Shown here piece by piece: positions 1-7,935 of a DNA stretch of 64,000 bases. This DNA is from Pedobacter gandavensis. Its GTDB lineage: Bacteria > Bacteroidota > Bacteroidia > Sphingobacteriales > Sphingobacteriaceae. The stretch's first letter is position 1; every line of letters begins with the position of its first letter. The notes beneath the pieces are model-generated. The model did not search any database and was not told the origin of the DNA. It worked only from the letters and a program-made list of their open reading frames with translations. The position numbers and the translations under genes were made by a program. The DNA lies in the NCBI RefSeq assembly GCF_014172405.1, contig NZ_WNXC01000007.1:124001-188000 (forward strand). Reading direction: 5' to 3'.

Positions 1-1
1 T

Positions 2-2815
2 TATTTAGATTCTATGGCCACAGTGCCGGTTTATCCTGTTTTTGGATTTAACTACCAGTTTTGTAAAGGAAAAGAAATTAACCTTGGGCTAGACCTTAAA
101 GGTGGGATGAACGTAACGATGGAGATCTCGTTATCTGAACTGGTTAAGTCATTAGCTGGTAATCCTGATGATGCTAATTTCAACAAAGCATTGGCAATTG
201 CGCAAGAAAAACTTAATGCAGGTGGAAAAGATTTCATCGCATTATTTGTGGATGAGTTTGAGAAACTTTCTCCGAATGTGAAATTGGCTGACTTCTTTTC
301 AAATCAAGACAACGCTAAATTGCTAAAAGCTAACGCCAGCAATTCAGAGGTTAAAAACTATTTGTCTAAAGAAGCAACAAGTGCGATTGACCGTTCTTTC
401 GTCATCATCAGAAGCCGTATCGATGGTTTCGGTGTGGTAAGTCCTAACATGCAAAAACAAGAAGGTACTAACCGTATCCTGATTGAGATGCCAGGTGTTC
501 AGGATAAAGAAAGGGTTCACAAATTATTGCAAGGATCTGCAGAATTACAATTCTGGCAGGTATACAACAATGAGGAAGTGTATCCAGTATTGGAAAACAT
601 CAACAAGACATTAGCTTCCACTTTAAAAACTACTGAAGTAGTTACAGCAGGTACAGATACTACCGCTGCGAAATCAGAAAGTAAGTTGGCTGGTCTTGCT
701 AAAAATAAAGACACCAAAGATTCAACAGCTTTGAAAAACAAAGATGTTGCAAAATCTAATCCATTATTCTCTGTATTAAACGTACCTACTTATCAAGCTG
801 AAAACGGACAAACTTCATTGCGTCCGGGTCCTGTTGTTGGTTGGGTAGCTCAAAAAGATACTGCGAAAGTAAATGAATACTTCAAAAGACCTGAAGTAGC
901 TTCTATCATTCCTCAGAGCTTCAAGTTCATGTGGAGCGTTAAACCAATGGACGTTTCGACTACTGGTGGTGCTAAGATTTTTGAATTATATGCAATCAAA
1001 GCGACTTCAATGGATGGCAAACCAGATTTAGGTGGTGATGCAATCAGCGATGCCCGTCATGATTACGATCAGAAAGGCAGACCAGAAGTAACAATGTACA
1101 TGACTGGCGATGGCGCTACGAAATGGAAAAAAATTACTGCAGAAGCAGCAGCAGATCCAAACAACAAAAAATCTATTGCAATTGTATTAGACAATACGGT
1201 TTACTCTGCACCAACTGTACAGAACGAAATTCCTAACGGTATCTCTTCTATCACTGGTAACTTCACCGTTAATGATACACAAGATTTAGCCAACATCTTA
1301 AAAGCAGGTAAGCTTCCAGCTCCAGCAAGAATCGTTGGTGAGTTCGTGGTTGGTCCTTCTTTAGGTGAAGTGGCAATTCATGATGGTTTAATCTCTTTCG
1401 TACTTGCCTTCGTGGTGATCTTAGTATTCATGGCTTTATATTACAATAAAGCAGGATGGGTAGCTAACCTTGCCTTGGTGATCAACTTATTCTTCATCAT
1501 GGGTATCCTGGTTTCACTGGGTGCTGTATTGACCTTGCCAGGTATCGCAGGTATCGTATTGGTAATCGGGTTATCCGTAGATGCGAACATCCTGATCTTC
1601 GAACGTGTAAGAGAAGAACTGAACTTAGGTAAACCAACTCCGGTTGCAATCAAAGAAGGTTTCAAACATGCAATGTCTTCTATCATTGACTCAAACGTTA
1701 CCGTATTTGTATTAGGAGCAATTCTTTACATTTTCGGTACTGGTCCGGTTCAAGGTTTTGCAACTACACTTTGTATTGGTATCCTTTCTTCATTATTCTG
1801 TGCGGTATTGATCTCACGTTTAGTGTTCGACTGGTTATTAGAGAAAAAAGCAAACATTACTTTCGGTAATAAATACACGATCCATGCTTTCAAAAACATG
1901 GCCTTTAACTTCGTTGGACATAGAAAAATCTATTACAGCATCTCTACTGCGATCATCGTATTAGGTTTCATCTTCTACTTCAAAAATGGTGGATTGAACT
2001 TAGGTATCGACTTTAAAGGTGGTAGAACGTATATCGTTCACTTCGATAAAGGAATGGAAACGGAAGATGTAAAAGCGAAATTAGCCGCAGTATTCCCTGA
2101 GTCGGAAACTGTAGTTAAAACTGCTGGCGCAAGCAACGAATTAAAAATCACCACTACTTACCACATCACTGATCAAGACAATGGCGCGGATAAGTTAGTA
2201 GAAAAAGCCCTTCATGATGGTTTATCTAAAACTGGTGTTTCTTATAAAATTGAAAGTAATGAGAAGGTAGGTCCGATCATTGCAAGTGACATTGTTTACG
2301 GAGCTTACGGAGCAATCTTGTTCTCTTGTTTAGTGATGTTTATCTATATCGTAGTAAGGTTCAAGAAACTGAACTATGGTTTAGGTGCGGTAATCGCATT
2401 ATTCCATGATGTGTTACTGGTATTATCTTTCTACACGATCTTAGACGGTGTACTTCCATTCTCATTAGAGATTGGCCAGGATTTCATCGCAGCGATCTTA
2501 ACGGTAATGGGTTACACCATGACGGAAACTGTAGTTGTATTTGACCGTATCCGTGAGAAATTAGCGGAAACCGGAAAAGAAGACCTACATGGTGAAGAAC
2601 GTAATAAACTGATCAACTTTGCACTAAACAGCACATTGAGTCGTACTATTTTGACTTCATTAACTGTATTCTTCGTATTACTTGTGATCTTCATCTTCGG
2701 TGGCGCAAGTATCCGCGGATTTATCTTCGCACTATTGATTGGTCGTATCATCGGTACGTACTCATCATTGTGTATCTCTACCCCTATCGTTATCGATTTA
2801 GGTAAGAACAAATAA
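2..2815 (+). CDS. secDF: Protein translocase SecDF (fused SecD-SecF), 5' end missing
   Basis: SecD and SecF are fused in one chain, as usual in Bacteroidota; the protein uses proton-motive force to help SecYEG complete export. The frame is open to the left window edge (Y-L-D-S precedes the ATG at 14), so that ATG is internal and the real start lies outside. Counting from that ATG, the SecD signature LGLDLKGG is at about residues 24-31, a Thr/Lys-rich insert at 208-245, SecD membrane helices at 455-620 with VDANILIFERVREE, and the SecF half begins near 640 with LGIDFKGG and ends with the GYTMTETVVVFDRIRE helix region. yajC, another Sec accessory gene, is about 17 kb away. The gene ends just before a clear terminator. 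Confidence 0.96.
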   Translation, partial: YLDSMATVPVYPVFGFNYQFCKGKEINLGLDLKGGMNVTMEISLSELVKSLAGNPDDANFNKALAIAQEKLNAGGKDFIALFVDEFEKLSPNVKLADFFSNQDNAKLLKANASNSEVKNYLSKEATSAIDRSFVIIRSRIDGFGVVSPNMQKQEGTNRILIEMPGVQDKERVHKLLQGSAELQFWQVYNNEEVYPVLENINKTLASTLKTTEVVTAGTDTTAAKSESKLAGLAKNKDTKDSTALKNKDVAKSNPLFSVLNVPTYQAENGQTSLRPGPVVGWVAQKDTAKVNEYFKRPEVASIIPQSFKFMWSVKPMDVSTTGGAKIFELYAIKATSMDGKPDLGGDAISDARHDYDQKGRPEVTMYMTGDGATKWKKITAEAAADPNNKKSIAIVLDNTVYSAPTVQNEIPNGISSITGNFTVNDTQDLANILKAGKLPAPARIVGEFVVGPSLGEVAIHDGLISFVLAFVVILVFMALYYNKAGWVANLALVINLFFIMGILVSLGAVLTLPGIAGIVLVIGLSVDANILIFERVREELNLGKPTPVAIKEGFKHAMSSIIDSNVTVFVLGAILYIFGTGPVQGFATTLCIGILSSLFCAVLISRLVFDWLLEKKANITFGNKYTIHAFKNMAFNFVGHRKIYYSISTAIIVLGFIFYFKNGGLNLGIDFKGGRTYIVHFDKGMETEDVKAKLAAVFPESETVVKTAGASNELKITTTYHITDQDNGADKLVEKALHDGLSKTGVSYKIESNEKVGPIIASDIVYGAYGAILFSCLVMFIYIVVRFKKLNYGLGAVIALFHDVLLVLSFYTILDGVLPFSLEIGQDFIAAILTVMGYTMTETVVVFDRIREKLAETGKEDLHGEERNKLINFALNSTLSRTILTSLTVFFVLLVIFIFGGASIRGFIFALLIGRIIGTYSSLCISTPIVIDLGKNK

Positions 2816-2840
2816 GAAATCTTAATATTTAATAATTAAA

Positions 2841-2867
2841 GGCACCCTTTTTGGGTGCCTTTTTTGT
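2841..2867 (+). terminator. Rho-independent terminator of secDF
   Basis: A 7-bp GGCACCC/GGGTGCC stem with a five-T loop is followed by a run of seven T residues. It lies 26 nt after the secDF stop and before the NADH dehydrogenase gene. Confidence 0.92.
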
Positions 2868-2897
2868 TATAGCTATAATTTAAGAAATTCAATTATT

Positions 2898-4202
2898 ATG
2901 GAGCAACACTTCCCGAAGGGCAACAAAACCAGAATAGTCATCGTAGGTGGCGGATTTGGTGGGATAGAATTAGCGAAGAAACTAAGAGATAAAGAGATTG
3001 AAGTGATCATGGTAGATAAACACAACTACCATACTTTTCAGCCCCTGCTGTATCAGGTGGCTACTGGCGGACTAGAAGCAGATTCCATTGCCTTCCCCCT
3101 CCGTAAAATTTTTAAAGGGCAGAAAAACCTGACTTTCCGCGTTGCTGAAGTAAACGCTGTACAACCTTTAAACAATTGCATTCAGACGAGTATTGGCAGT
3201 ATTGATTACGACCATTTGGTGATTGCCACTGGCTCGACCAGCAATTTCTTCGGACAAGATCAGATCCAGGAAAATGCGATGCCCATGAAATCTATTCCTG
3301 AGGCCCTAAATCTGCGGAGCTTGATTCTTCAGAATTTAGAAGCTGCACAGATTGCTCCCGATCCGGAAAGGGCAAATGAACTATTGACTTTTGTAGTGGT
3401 GGGTGGCGGTCCTACCGGGGTAGAAACCGCAGGTGCCATTGCCGAGCTTAAAAAACATGTGTTAAAAAGTGATTACCCAGAGCTAGATATCGACAAAGTA
3501 TTGATCTATCTGATTGAAGGTTCTCCAAGACTACTTGGCGCTATGTCCCCACAGGCATCCAAAAAAGCCCATTTATTTTTAACAGAACTAGGCGTAAAAA
3601 TCATGACTGAGGCCAGGGTGCAGTCCTTTGATGGCAACATGCTTTCTCTCGGTGATGGGCAACAAATCGCTTCTGCAAATGTGATCTGGTCTGCAGGAGT
3701 AAAAGGTGTGGTCTTAGATGGCTTAAATCCAGAAGACGTGGTTAGAGGGAATCGGTTAAAGGTAAATGAGGTCAATAGAGTGGATGGGTATGAGAATATC
3801 TACGCCATAGGTGATGTAGCCGCTATGATCACTGAAGAGTTTCCTAATGGCCACCCGGGAGTCGCTCCGGCAGCTATTCAACAAGGCAGGCAATTGGCTG
3901 AAAACTTGTTGAACATCATTGAACACAAACCAACGTCAAATTTTAAATACAAAGATAAGGGCGCCATGGCCACAGTAGGTAGAAACCGCGCAGTCGTTGA
4001 TTTACACAACATTAGATTTCAAGGAGTATTCGCGTGGTTTACCTGGATGTTTGTACATTTGATGACACTCGTTGGCTTTAGAAATAAACTTGTAGTTTTT
4101 GTAAACTGGGTTTGGAGTTATTTCAGCTACGATCGTGGAACAAGATTGATTATACGACCTTACCATAAGAAAGTACCGCATGAACCAGCAAAAGTCGATT
4201 AA
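2898..4202 (+). CDS. ndh: Type II NADH:quinone oxidoreductase (NDH-2 family)
   Basis: This FAD-dependent enzyme passes electrons from NADH to quinone at the membrane without pumping protons. The N-terminal Rossmann motif VGGGFGG (residues 16-22) binds FAD, and a second one, VGGGPTG at about 167-173, binds NADH. HNYHTFQPLLYQVATGG is typical of the family, and AIGDVA near residue 305 contacts FAD. The C-terminal part is rich in Trp and Phe (about 375-420), as expected for the amphipathic membrane anchor. Length (434 aa) is normal. The next gene starts inside its last 23 bases, so the two are probably cotranscribed. Cytochrome bd (cydAB, 39.7-42.1 kb) could be a downstream quinol oxidase. Confidence 0.93.
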   Translation: MEQHFPKGNKTRIVIVGGGFGGIELAKKLRDKEIEVIMVDKHNYHTFQPLLYQVATGGLEADSIAFPLRKIFKGQKNLTFRVAEVNAVQPLNNCIQTSIGSIDYDHLVIATGSTSNFFGQDQIQENAMPMKSIPEALNLRSLILQNLEAAQIAPDPERANELLTFVVVGGGPTGVETAGAIAELKKHVLKSDYPELDIDKVLIYLIEGSPRLLGAMSPQASKKAHLFLTELGVKIMTEARVQSFDGNMLSLGDGQQIASANVIWSAGVKGVVLDGLNPEDVVRGNRLKVNEVNRVDGYENIYAIGDVAAMITEEFPNGHPGVAPAAIQQGRQLAENLLNIIEHKPTSNFKYKDKGAMATVGRNRAVVDLHNIRFQGVFAWFTWMFVHLMTLVGFRNKLVVFVNWVWSYFSYDRGTRLIIRPYHKKVPHEPAKVD

Positions 4203-5046
4203 ACTTATAGAATGCCCAAGGGATGCCATGCAAGGGATCCATCATTTCATAGACACGGATCTCAAAGCAGCTTATATTAATCTGCTGCTGCAAGTGGGTT
4301 TTGATACCATCGATTTTGGCAGTTTTGTGAGTCCGAAAGCCATTCCTCAACTAAAAGACACCGCAGAAGTCCTGGCAAAACTTGACCTGAGTACTACAAA
4401 GTCTAAGTTATTGGCGATAGTAGCCAATTTAAGGGGTGTAGAAGCCGCTGTTCAACACCCGGAAATCCATCAGCTCGGTTTTCCTTTCTCAATCTCTGAA
4501 ACGTTCCAAATGCGCAATACCAATTCCACCATTGCAGCTTCACTGGATACGGTGAAACAAATGCTGGAACTTTGTAATCGCCATGATAAAACAGCAGTGG
4601 TTTATCTTTCTATGGGATTCGGAAATCCTTATGGAGATTTATGGAATGAAGAGATCGTATTACACTGGACAGACGTACTGGCTGGCTTAGGTGTCAAAAT
4701 CATTTCTTTATCTGATACTATCGGAGTGTCCTCTCCTGAAAGAATAAAAGCAATTTTGCCAGGAATGATCAGGAATTTTAATCAGGTAGAGATTGGTGTT
4801 CATCTACACAGCACAGCGGACACTCGTATCGAAAAAATAGAGGCCGCTTATGATTCTGGGTGCTATCGTTTCGATAGTGCCTTAAAAGGCTTCGGAGGTT
4901 GCCCTATGGCGACAGACGAACTAACTGGTAATTTGGCAACAGAAGATCTGATCTGGTTTTTGGAAACTAAGGGAGAAACTTTAGGCCTGAATATGGAGAA
5001 ATGGAAAGCTGCTGTACAGCTCTCCCCTCAGATATTCTTAAGTTAA
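4180..5046 (+). CDS. Hydroxymethylglutaryl-CoA lyase-like protein (HMGL/DRE-TIM family)
   Basis: The family cleaves HMG-CoA to acetoacetate and acetyl-CoA in leucine breakdown. Visible features are the N-terminal ECPRDAMQGI segment, DTIDFGSFVSPKAIPQ, the metal-binding GVHLHST and the catalytic-cysteine loop GFGGCPMA near the C-terminus. Its 288 aa fit the family. The ATG at 4180 lies 23 bases inside the end of the NADH dehydrogenase gene in another frame, which suggests translational coupling. Other members of the DRE-TIM family act on different acyl-CoA or keto-acid substrates, but the cysteine loop favours HMG-CoA lyase. A leucine-type dehydrogenase lies at 21.1-22.2 kb, far away but in a compatible pathway. 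Confidence 0.85.
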   Translation: MNQQKSIKLIECPRDAMQGIHHFIDTDLKAAYINLLLQVGFDTIDFGSFVSPKAIPQLKDTAEVLAKLDLSTTKSKLLAIVANLRGVEAAVQHPEIHQLGFPFSISETFQMRNTNSTIAASLDTVKQMLELCNRHDKTAVVYLSMGFGNPYGDLWNEEIVLHWTDVLAGLGVKIISLSDTIGVSSPERIKAILPGMIRNFNQVEIGVHLHSTADTRIEKIEAAYDSGCYRFDSALKGFGGCPMATDELTGNLATEDLIWFLETKGETLGLNMEKWKAAVQLSPQIFLS

Positions 5047-5077
5047 TGAATGAATCTCATCTTTTGTTGATCAGGAA

Positions 5078-5503
5078 TTATGCTCTCTTCACCATTTTAA
5101 AATGCTGAATTCCTGCTTCTTCAAATTGTGGTCCTTCTGCCACAAAACCAAATTTAGCGTATAAAGGCATAGCTTCCAACTGTGCATTCAGGTAAATATA
5201 AGTTGCATCTGCAGGTAAATCCGCCAGGGCTGCCGCTACCAGGGCCTGTCCTATTCGTTTCCCTCTATATGCTTTTAACACTGCAAACCTTTCCAGCTTA
5301 TAGCCTTGCTCTGTCTTTCTCCATCTACAAGCACCACATGGCTGATTGTCCATCGTGGCAAGAAAGTGAATAGATTCCTCTTCATGTTCCCATTCCAATT
5401 CCGGCGGACAATTTTGCTCCTCTACAAAGACGATTCTACGGATCTCATGTACTTGATCCAATGTTTCTTTTCCGCTGACCTTATTTACAAATAGTGTTTC
5501 CAT
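5078..5503 (-). CDS. GNAT family N-acetyltransferase
   Basis: A 141-residue single-domain acetyltransferase; the acetyl-CoA pyrophosphate loop is seen as YRGKRIGQAL, and the C-terminal PLYAKFGF segment is typical of the fold. The frame stays open to a TTG at 5524, but that would place the start inside the likely promoter -7 element (5522-5529). I therefore choose the ATG at 5503, giving the N-terminus METLFVNK. The substrate is unknown. It is transcribed leftward, converges on the HMG-CoA-lyase-like gene, and is separated from aldolase by a strong terminator, so it is probably a single-gene unit. Confidence 0.85.
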   Translation of the reverse strand: METLFVNKVSGKETLDQVHEIRRIVFVEEQNCPPELEWEHEEESIHFLATMDNQPCGACRWRKTEQGYKLERFAVLKAYRGKRIGQALVAAALADLPADATYIYLNAQLEAMPLYAKFGFVAEGPQFEEAGIQHFKMVKRA

Positions 5504-5521
5504 TGCTTGCTGATATTTATA

Positions 5522-5529
5522 CAAATATG
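5522..5529 (-). promoter_or_regulatory. Probable -7 element for the GNAT gene
   Basis: On the minus strand this reads CATATTTG, one mismatch from the Bacteroidota -7 consensus TAnnTTTG. It sits about 19 nt before the ATG at 5503. No clear -33 TTTG was seen. Confidence 0.45.
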
Positions 5530-5566
5530 ATAAAAATAGGGATTATGATTTATTGATGTTTTATTT

Positions 5567-5615
5567 AAAACAAACAGCGGCTGCACCATGATATGATGCA
5601 GCCGCTGTTTGTTTT
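5567..5615 (-). terminator. Terminator of fbaA
   Basis: A perfect 19-bp inverted repeat (arms 5567-5585 and 5597-5615) encloses an 11-nt loop. The arms end in AAAAC/GTTTT, giving a short T run on the minus strand. It lies 33 nt after the aldolase stop. Confidence 0.9.
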
Positions 5616-5647
5616 AGCGTATTAAAACGCCTGATCTTAACGAAAAA

Positions 5648-6727
5648 CTATAGTTTATCGCTAGCGTCTCTACAGTTAAGGTCGTCAAAAGCCTGAGTTA
5701 AACGTTTAACAAAAGCTTCTTCACCTTTACGTAACCAAACGCGAGGATCATAATATTTTTTATTTGGTTTATCATCGCCATCAGGGTTACCAATTTGCGC
5801 TTGAAGATAAGCTTCATTTGCTTTATAATAATCCAAAACGCCTTCCCATAATGCCCATTGCATATCGGTATCGATGTTCATTTTGATTGCTCCGTAAGAA
5901 ATTGCTTCTCTGATTTCTTCTTGAGTAGAACCAGAACCACCATGGAATACAAAGTTGATTGGTTTCTCAGCAGTAACTCCGAATTTTTCTCTGATGAAAT
6001 CCTGAGAATTCTTAAGAATTATTGGTTGTAATTTCACATTACCTGGTTTGTAAACTCCGTGAACATTACCGAAAGCTGCTGCAATCGTAAATTTATCACT
6101 CACTTTGCTCAATTCTTCGTAAGCATAAGCTACTTCTGAAGGTTGAGTATATAGTTTTGAGCTATCTACATCACTGTTATCTACACCATCTTCTTCTCCA
6201 CCAGTTACACCTAGTTCGATTTCGATAGTCATACCCATTTTAGCCATACGCTCCAGGTATTTAGCAGAAATCTCAATATTTTCTTCGATAGATTCTTCTG
6301 ACAAATCTAACATATGTGAAGAAAACAATGGTTTACCATGCTCTGCGAAGAATTTCTCGCCATGGTCTAATAAACCGTCGATCCATGGTAATAGTTTCTT
6401 TGCTGCGTGGTCAGTATGCAAAACTACTGCAACACCGTAATGCTCAGCTAATAAATGAACATGTTTAGCTGCAGAAACTGCGCCTAATACACATGCATTC
6501 AAATTGTCATTATTCAATGTTTTTCCAGCGTAAAATTGGGCACCGCCATTGGAAAGCTGAATCATAACAGGTGAATTAACTGCCTTAGCTGTTTCCATTA
6601 CCGCATTTACTGTATTAGTACCGGTAACGTTAACTGCAGGTAATGCAAACTGATGTTTTTTAGCCTGTTCAAATAATTCCTGAACGGCATCTCCGTAAAT
6701 TACGCCTTTATAGCCTTTTAAACTCAT
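5648..6727 (-). CDS. fbaA: Class II fructose-bisphosphate aldolase
   Basis: This zinc-dependent glycolytic and gluconeogenic enzyme interconverts fructose-1,6-bisphosphate with dihydroxyacetone phosphate and glyceraldehyde-3-phosphate. The zinc and catalytic segment VLHTDHAAKK lies at residues 102-111, and FHGGSGST near 265 binds the phosphate. At 359 aa it matches the long class IIA form. It begins with ATG at 6727 and is divergent from accD, with its own promoter-like element at 6776-6783. A perfect stem-loop terminator follows the stop, so it is probably monocistronic. Confidence 0.96.
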   Translation of the reverse strand: MSLKGYKGVIYGDAVQELFEQAKKHQFALPAVNVTGTNTVNAVMETAKAVNSPVMIQLSNGGAQFYAGKTLNNDNLNACVLGAVSAAKHVHLLAEHYGVAVVLHTDHAAKKLLPWIDGLLDHGEKFFAEHGKPLFSSHMLDLSEESIEENIEISAKYLERMAKMGMTIEIELGVTGGEEDGVDNSDVDSSKLYTQPSEVAYAYEELSKVSDKFTIAAAFGNVHGVYKPGNVKLQPIILKNSQDFIREKFGVTAEKPINFVFHGGSGSTQEEIREAISYGAIKMNIDTDMQWALWEGVLDYYKANEAYLQAQIGNPDGDDKPNKKYYDPRVWLRKGEEAFVKRLTQAFDDLNCRDASDKL

Positions 6728-6775
6728 TTTTTATAATTTTATATATGCCGAAGTTAGGAAAAATATCCCTCCGGC

Positions 6776-6783
6776 CAAATCTA
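6776..6783 (-). promoter_or_regulatory. Promoter -7 element for fbaA
   Basis: The minus strand reads TAGATTTG, an exact match to TAnnTTTG, about 50 nt before the fbaA ATG. No convincing -33 TTTG is seen at the usual distance. Confidence 0.5.
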
Positions 6784-6836
6784 AGGCCTATTATTTTTAA
6801 CTAAAAACTACCTTAAACTGTTCTAATTTTTTTTTG

Positions 6837-6844
6837 TTTCTTTG
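6837..6844 (+). promoter_or_regulatory. Possible -7 element for accD
   Basis: TTTCTTTG differs from TAnnTTTG at one position and lies 24 nt before the chosen accD start. The frame-open start at 6842 would overlap this element, which supports the downstream ATG. The surroundings are T-rich, so this match is weak. Confidence 0.35.
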
Positions 6845-6868
6845 TACTCGCATTTTTCAACAAATAAC

Positions 6869-7714
6869 ATGGCTTGGTTTAAGAGAGAAAAAAAAGGTAT
6901 CAGTACACGAACAGAAGAAAAAAAAGAAGCGCCAGACGGTTTATGGAACAAGTGTCCAAATTGTAAGAAAGCACTCCACAGTGCCGATCTGGTTGAAAAT
7001 AAATACGTTTGCCAATATTGCGACTACCATTTAAGGGTGGGATCAAAGGAATATTTTCAAGTATTATTTGACAATAATGAGTTCACAGAGTTATTTGCAA
7101 ATCTAACCTCAGGTGACCCGTTAAACTTCACAGATAGCAAACCTTATGTAGATCGTTTGGTAGAAAGTCAGGCTAAAACTGGCTTAAAAGACGCAATCAG
7201 AGCAGGTGTAGGTAAAATTGAAGGTCAGGATCTGGTGATTGCCTGTATGGACTTCAACTTTATTGGTGGTTCTATGGGATCAGTAGTAGGTGAAAAAATT
7301 GCCCGCTCTATTGACTATAGCATCAAACATAAAATTCCATTCCTGATGATTTCTAAATCTGGTGGTGCCAGAATGATGGAAGCAGCGTTCTCGCTAATGC
7401 AAATGGCAAAAACATCGGCTAAATTAGCTTTGTTGAGCCAGGCAAAAATCCCTTACATCTCTTTATTGACCGATCCTACGACAGGTGGAGTAACGGCATC
7501 CTATGCGATGCTTGGTGACATCAATATCGCAGAACCAGGAGCCTTAATCGGTTTCGCAGGTCCGAGGGTAATTAAAGAAACGATTAAAAAAGACCTTCCA
7601 AAAGGATTTCAAACTGCAGAGTTTGTACAGGAACATGGTTTCCTTGACTTTATTGTAGACCGCAGAGCGATGAAAGCTAAAATTGCAGCTTTCATTAGAA
7701 TGTTAAACAACTAA
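6869..7714 (+). CDS. accD: Acetyl-CoA carboxylase carboxyltransferase subunit beta
   Basis: AccD and AccA together transfer the carboxyl group from biotin to acetyl-CoA, giving malonyl-CoA for fatty-acid synthesis. A four-cysteine zinc finger is complete (C29, C32, C48, C51), followed by the crotonase-like core with SKSGGARM and TTGGVTASYAMLGD. I choose the ATG at 6869 (N-terminus MAWFKREKK), which is typical of the family; the frame runs open 9 codons further up, into a promoter-like element. The protein is 281 aa. accA is not in this window. Confidence 0.95.
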   Translation: MAWFKREKKGISTRTEEKKEAPDGLWNKCPNCKKALHSADLVENKYVCQYCDYHLRVGSKEYFQVLFDNNEFTELFANLTSGDPLNFTDSKPYVDRLVESQAKTGLKDAIRAGVGKIEGQDLVIACMDFNFIGGSMGSVVGEKIARSIDYSIKHKIPFLMISKSGGARMMEAAFSLMQMAKTSAKLALLSQAKIPYISLLTDPTTGGVTASYAMLGDINIAEPGALIGFAGPRVIKETIKKDLPKGFQTAEFVQEHGFLDFIVDRRAMKAKIAAFIRMLNN

Positions 7715-7736
7715 TTTCAATCGAAACAAATATTTA

Positions 7737-7774
7737 AAGCCCCATCAACAGTAAAATCTACGTTGATGGGGCTT
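7737..7774 (+). terminator. Stem-loop after accD
   Basis: A perfect 13-bp stem (7737-7749 with 7762-7774, core GCCCCATCAAC) starts 22 nt after the accD stop. Only a weak T run follows, so it may work together with the second hairpin downstream. Confidence 0.7.
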
Positions 7775-7813
7775 AATCATTATACTAAAATTGAATCTTT
7801 AGTTTTAGTTTAA

Positions 7814-7857
7814 GCATAAAAAACTGGGAGTTTTTAAATCTCCCAGTTTTTTTATGC
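7814..7857. terminator. Bidirectional terminator between accD and the GH92 gene
   Basis: The stem GCATAAAAAACTGGGA pairs with TCCCAGTTTTTTTATGC with one bulged T. A- and T-runs sit on both sides, so it can stop transcription from either of the converging genes. Confidence 0.8.
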
Positions 7858-7935
7858 GCTATATTTTTCTCTTTTACATTTCCTTATTTAGAAATCTAGA
7901 TCAGCGCAAATTTCGCCAATTATTCGTTCCTAAGC

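Noticed and set aside
14..16. ATG as the start of secDF
   Set aside because: The frame is open upstream to the window edge and the SecD N-terminal membrane segment would be lost; this is an internal methionine of a gene cut by the window.
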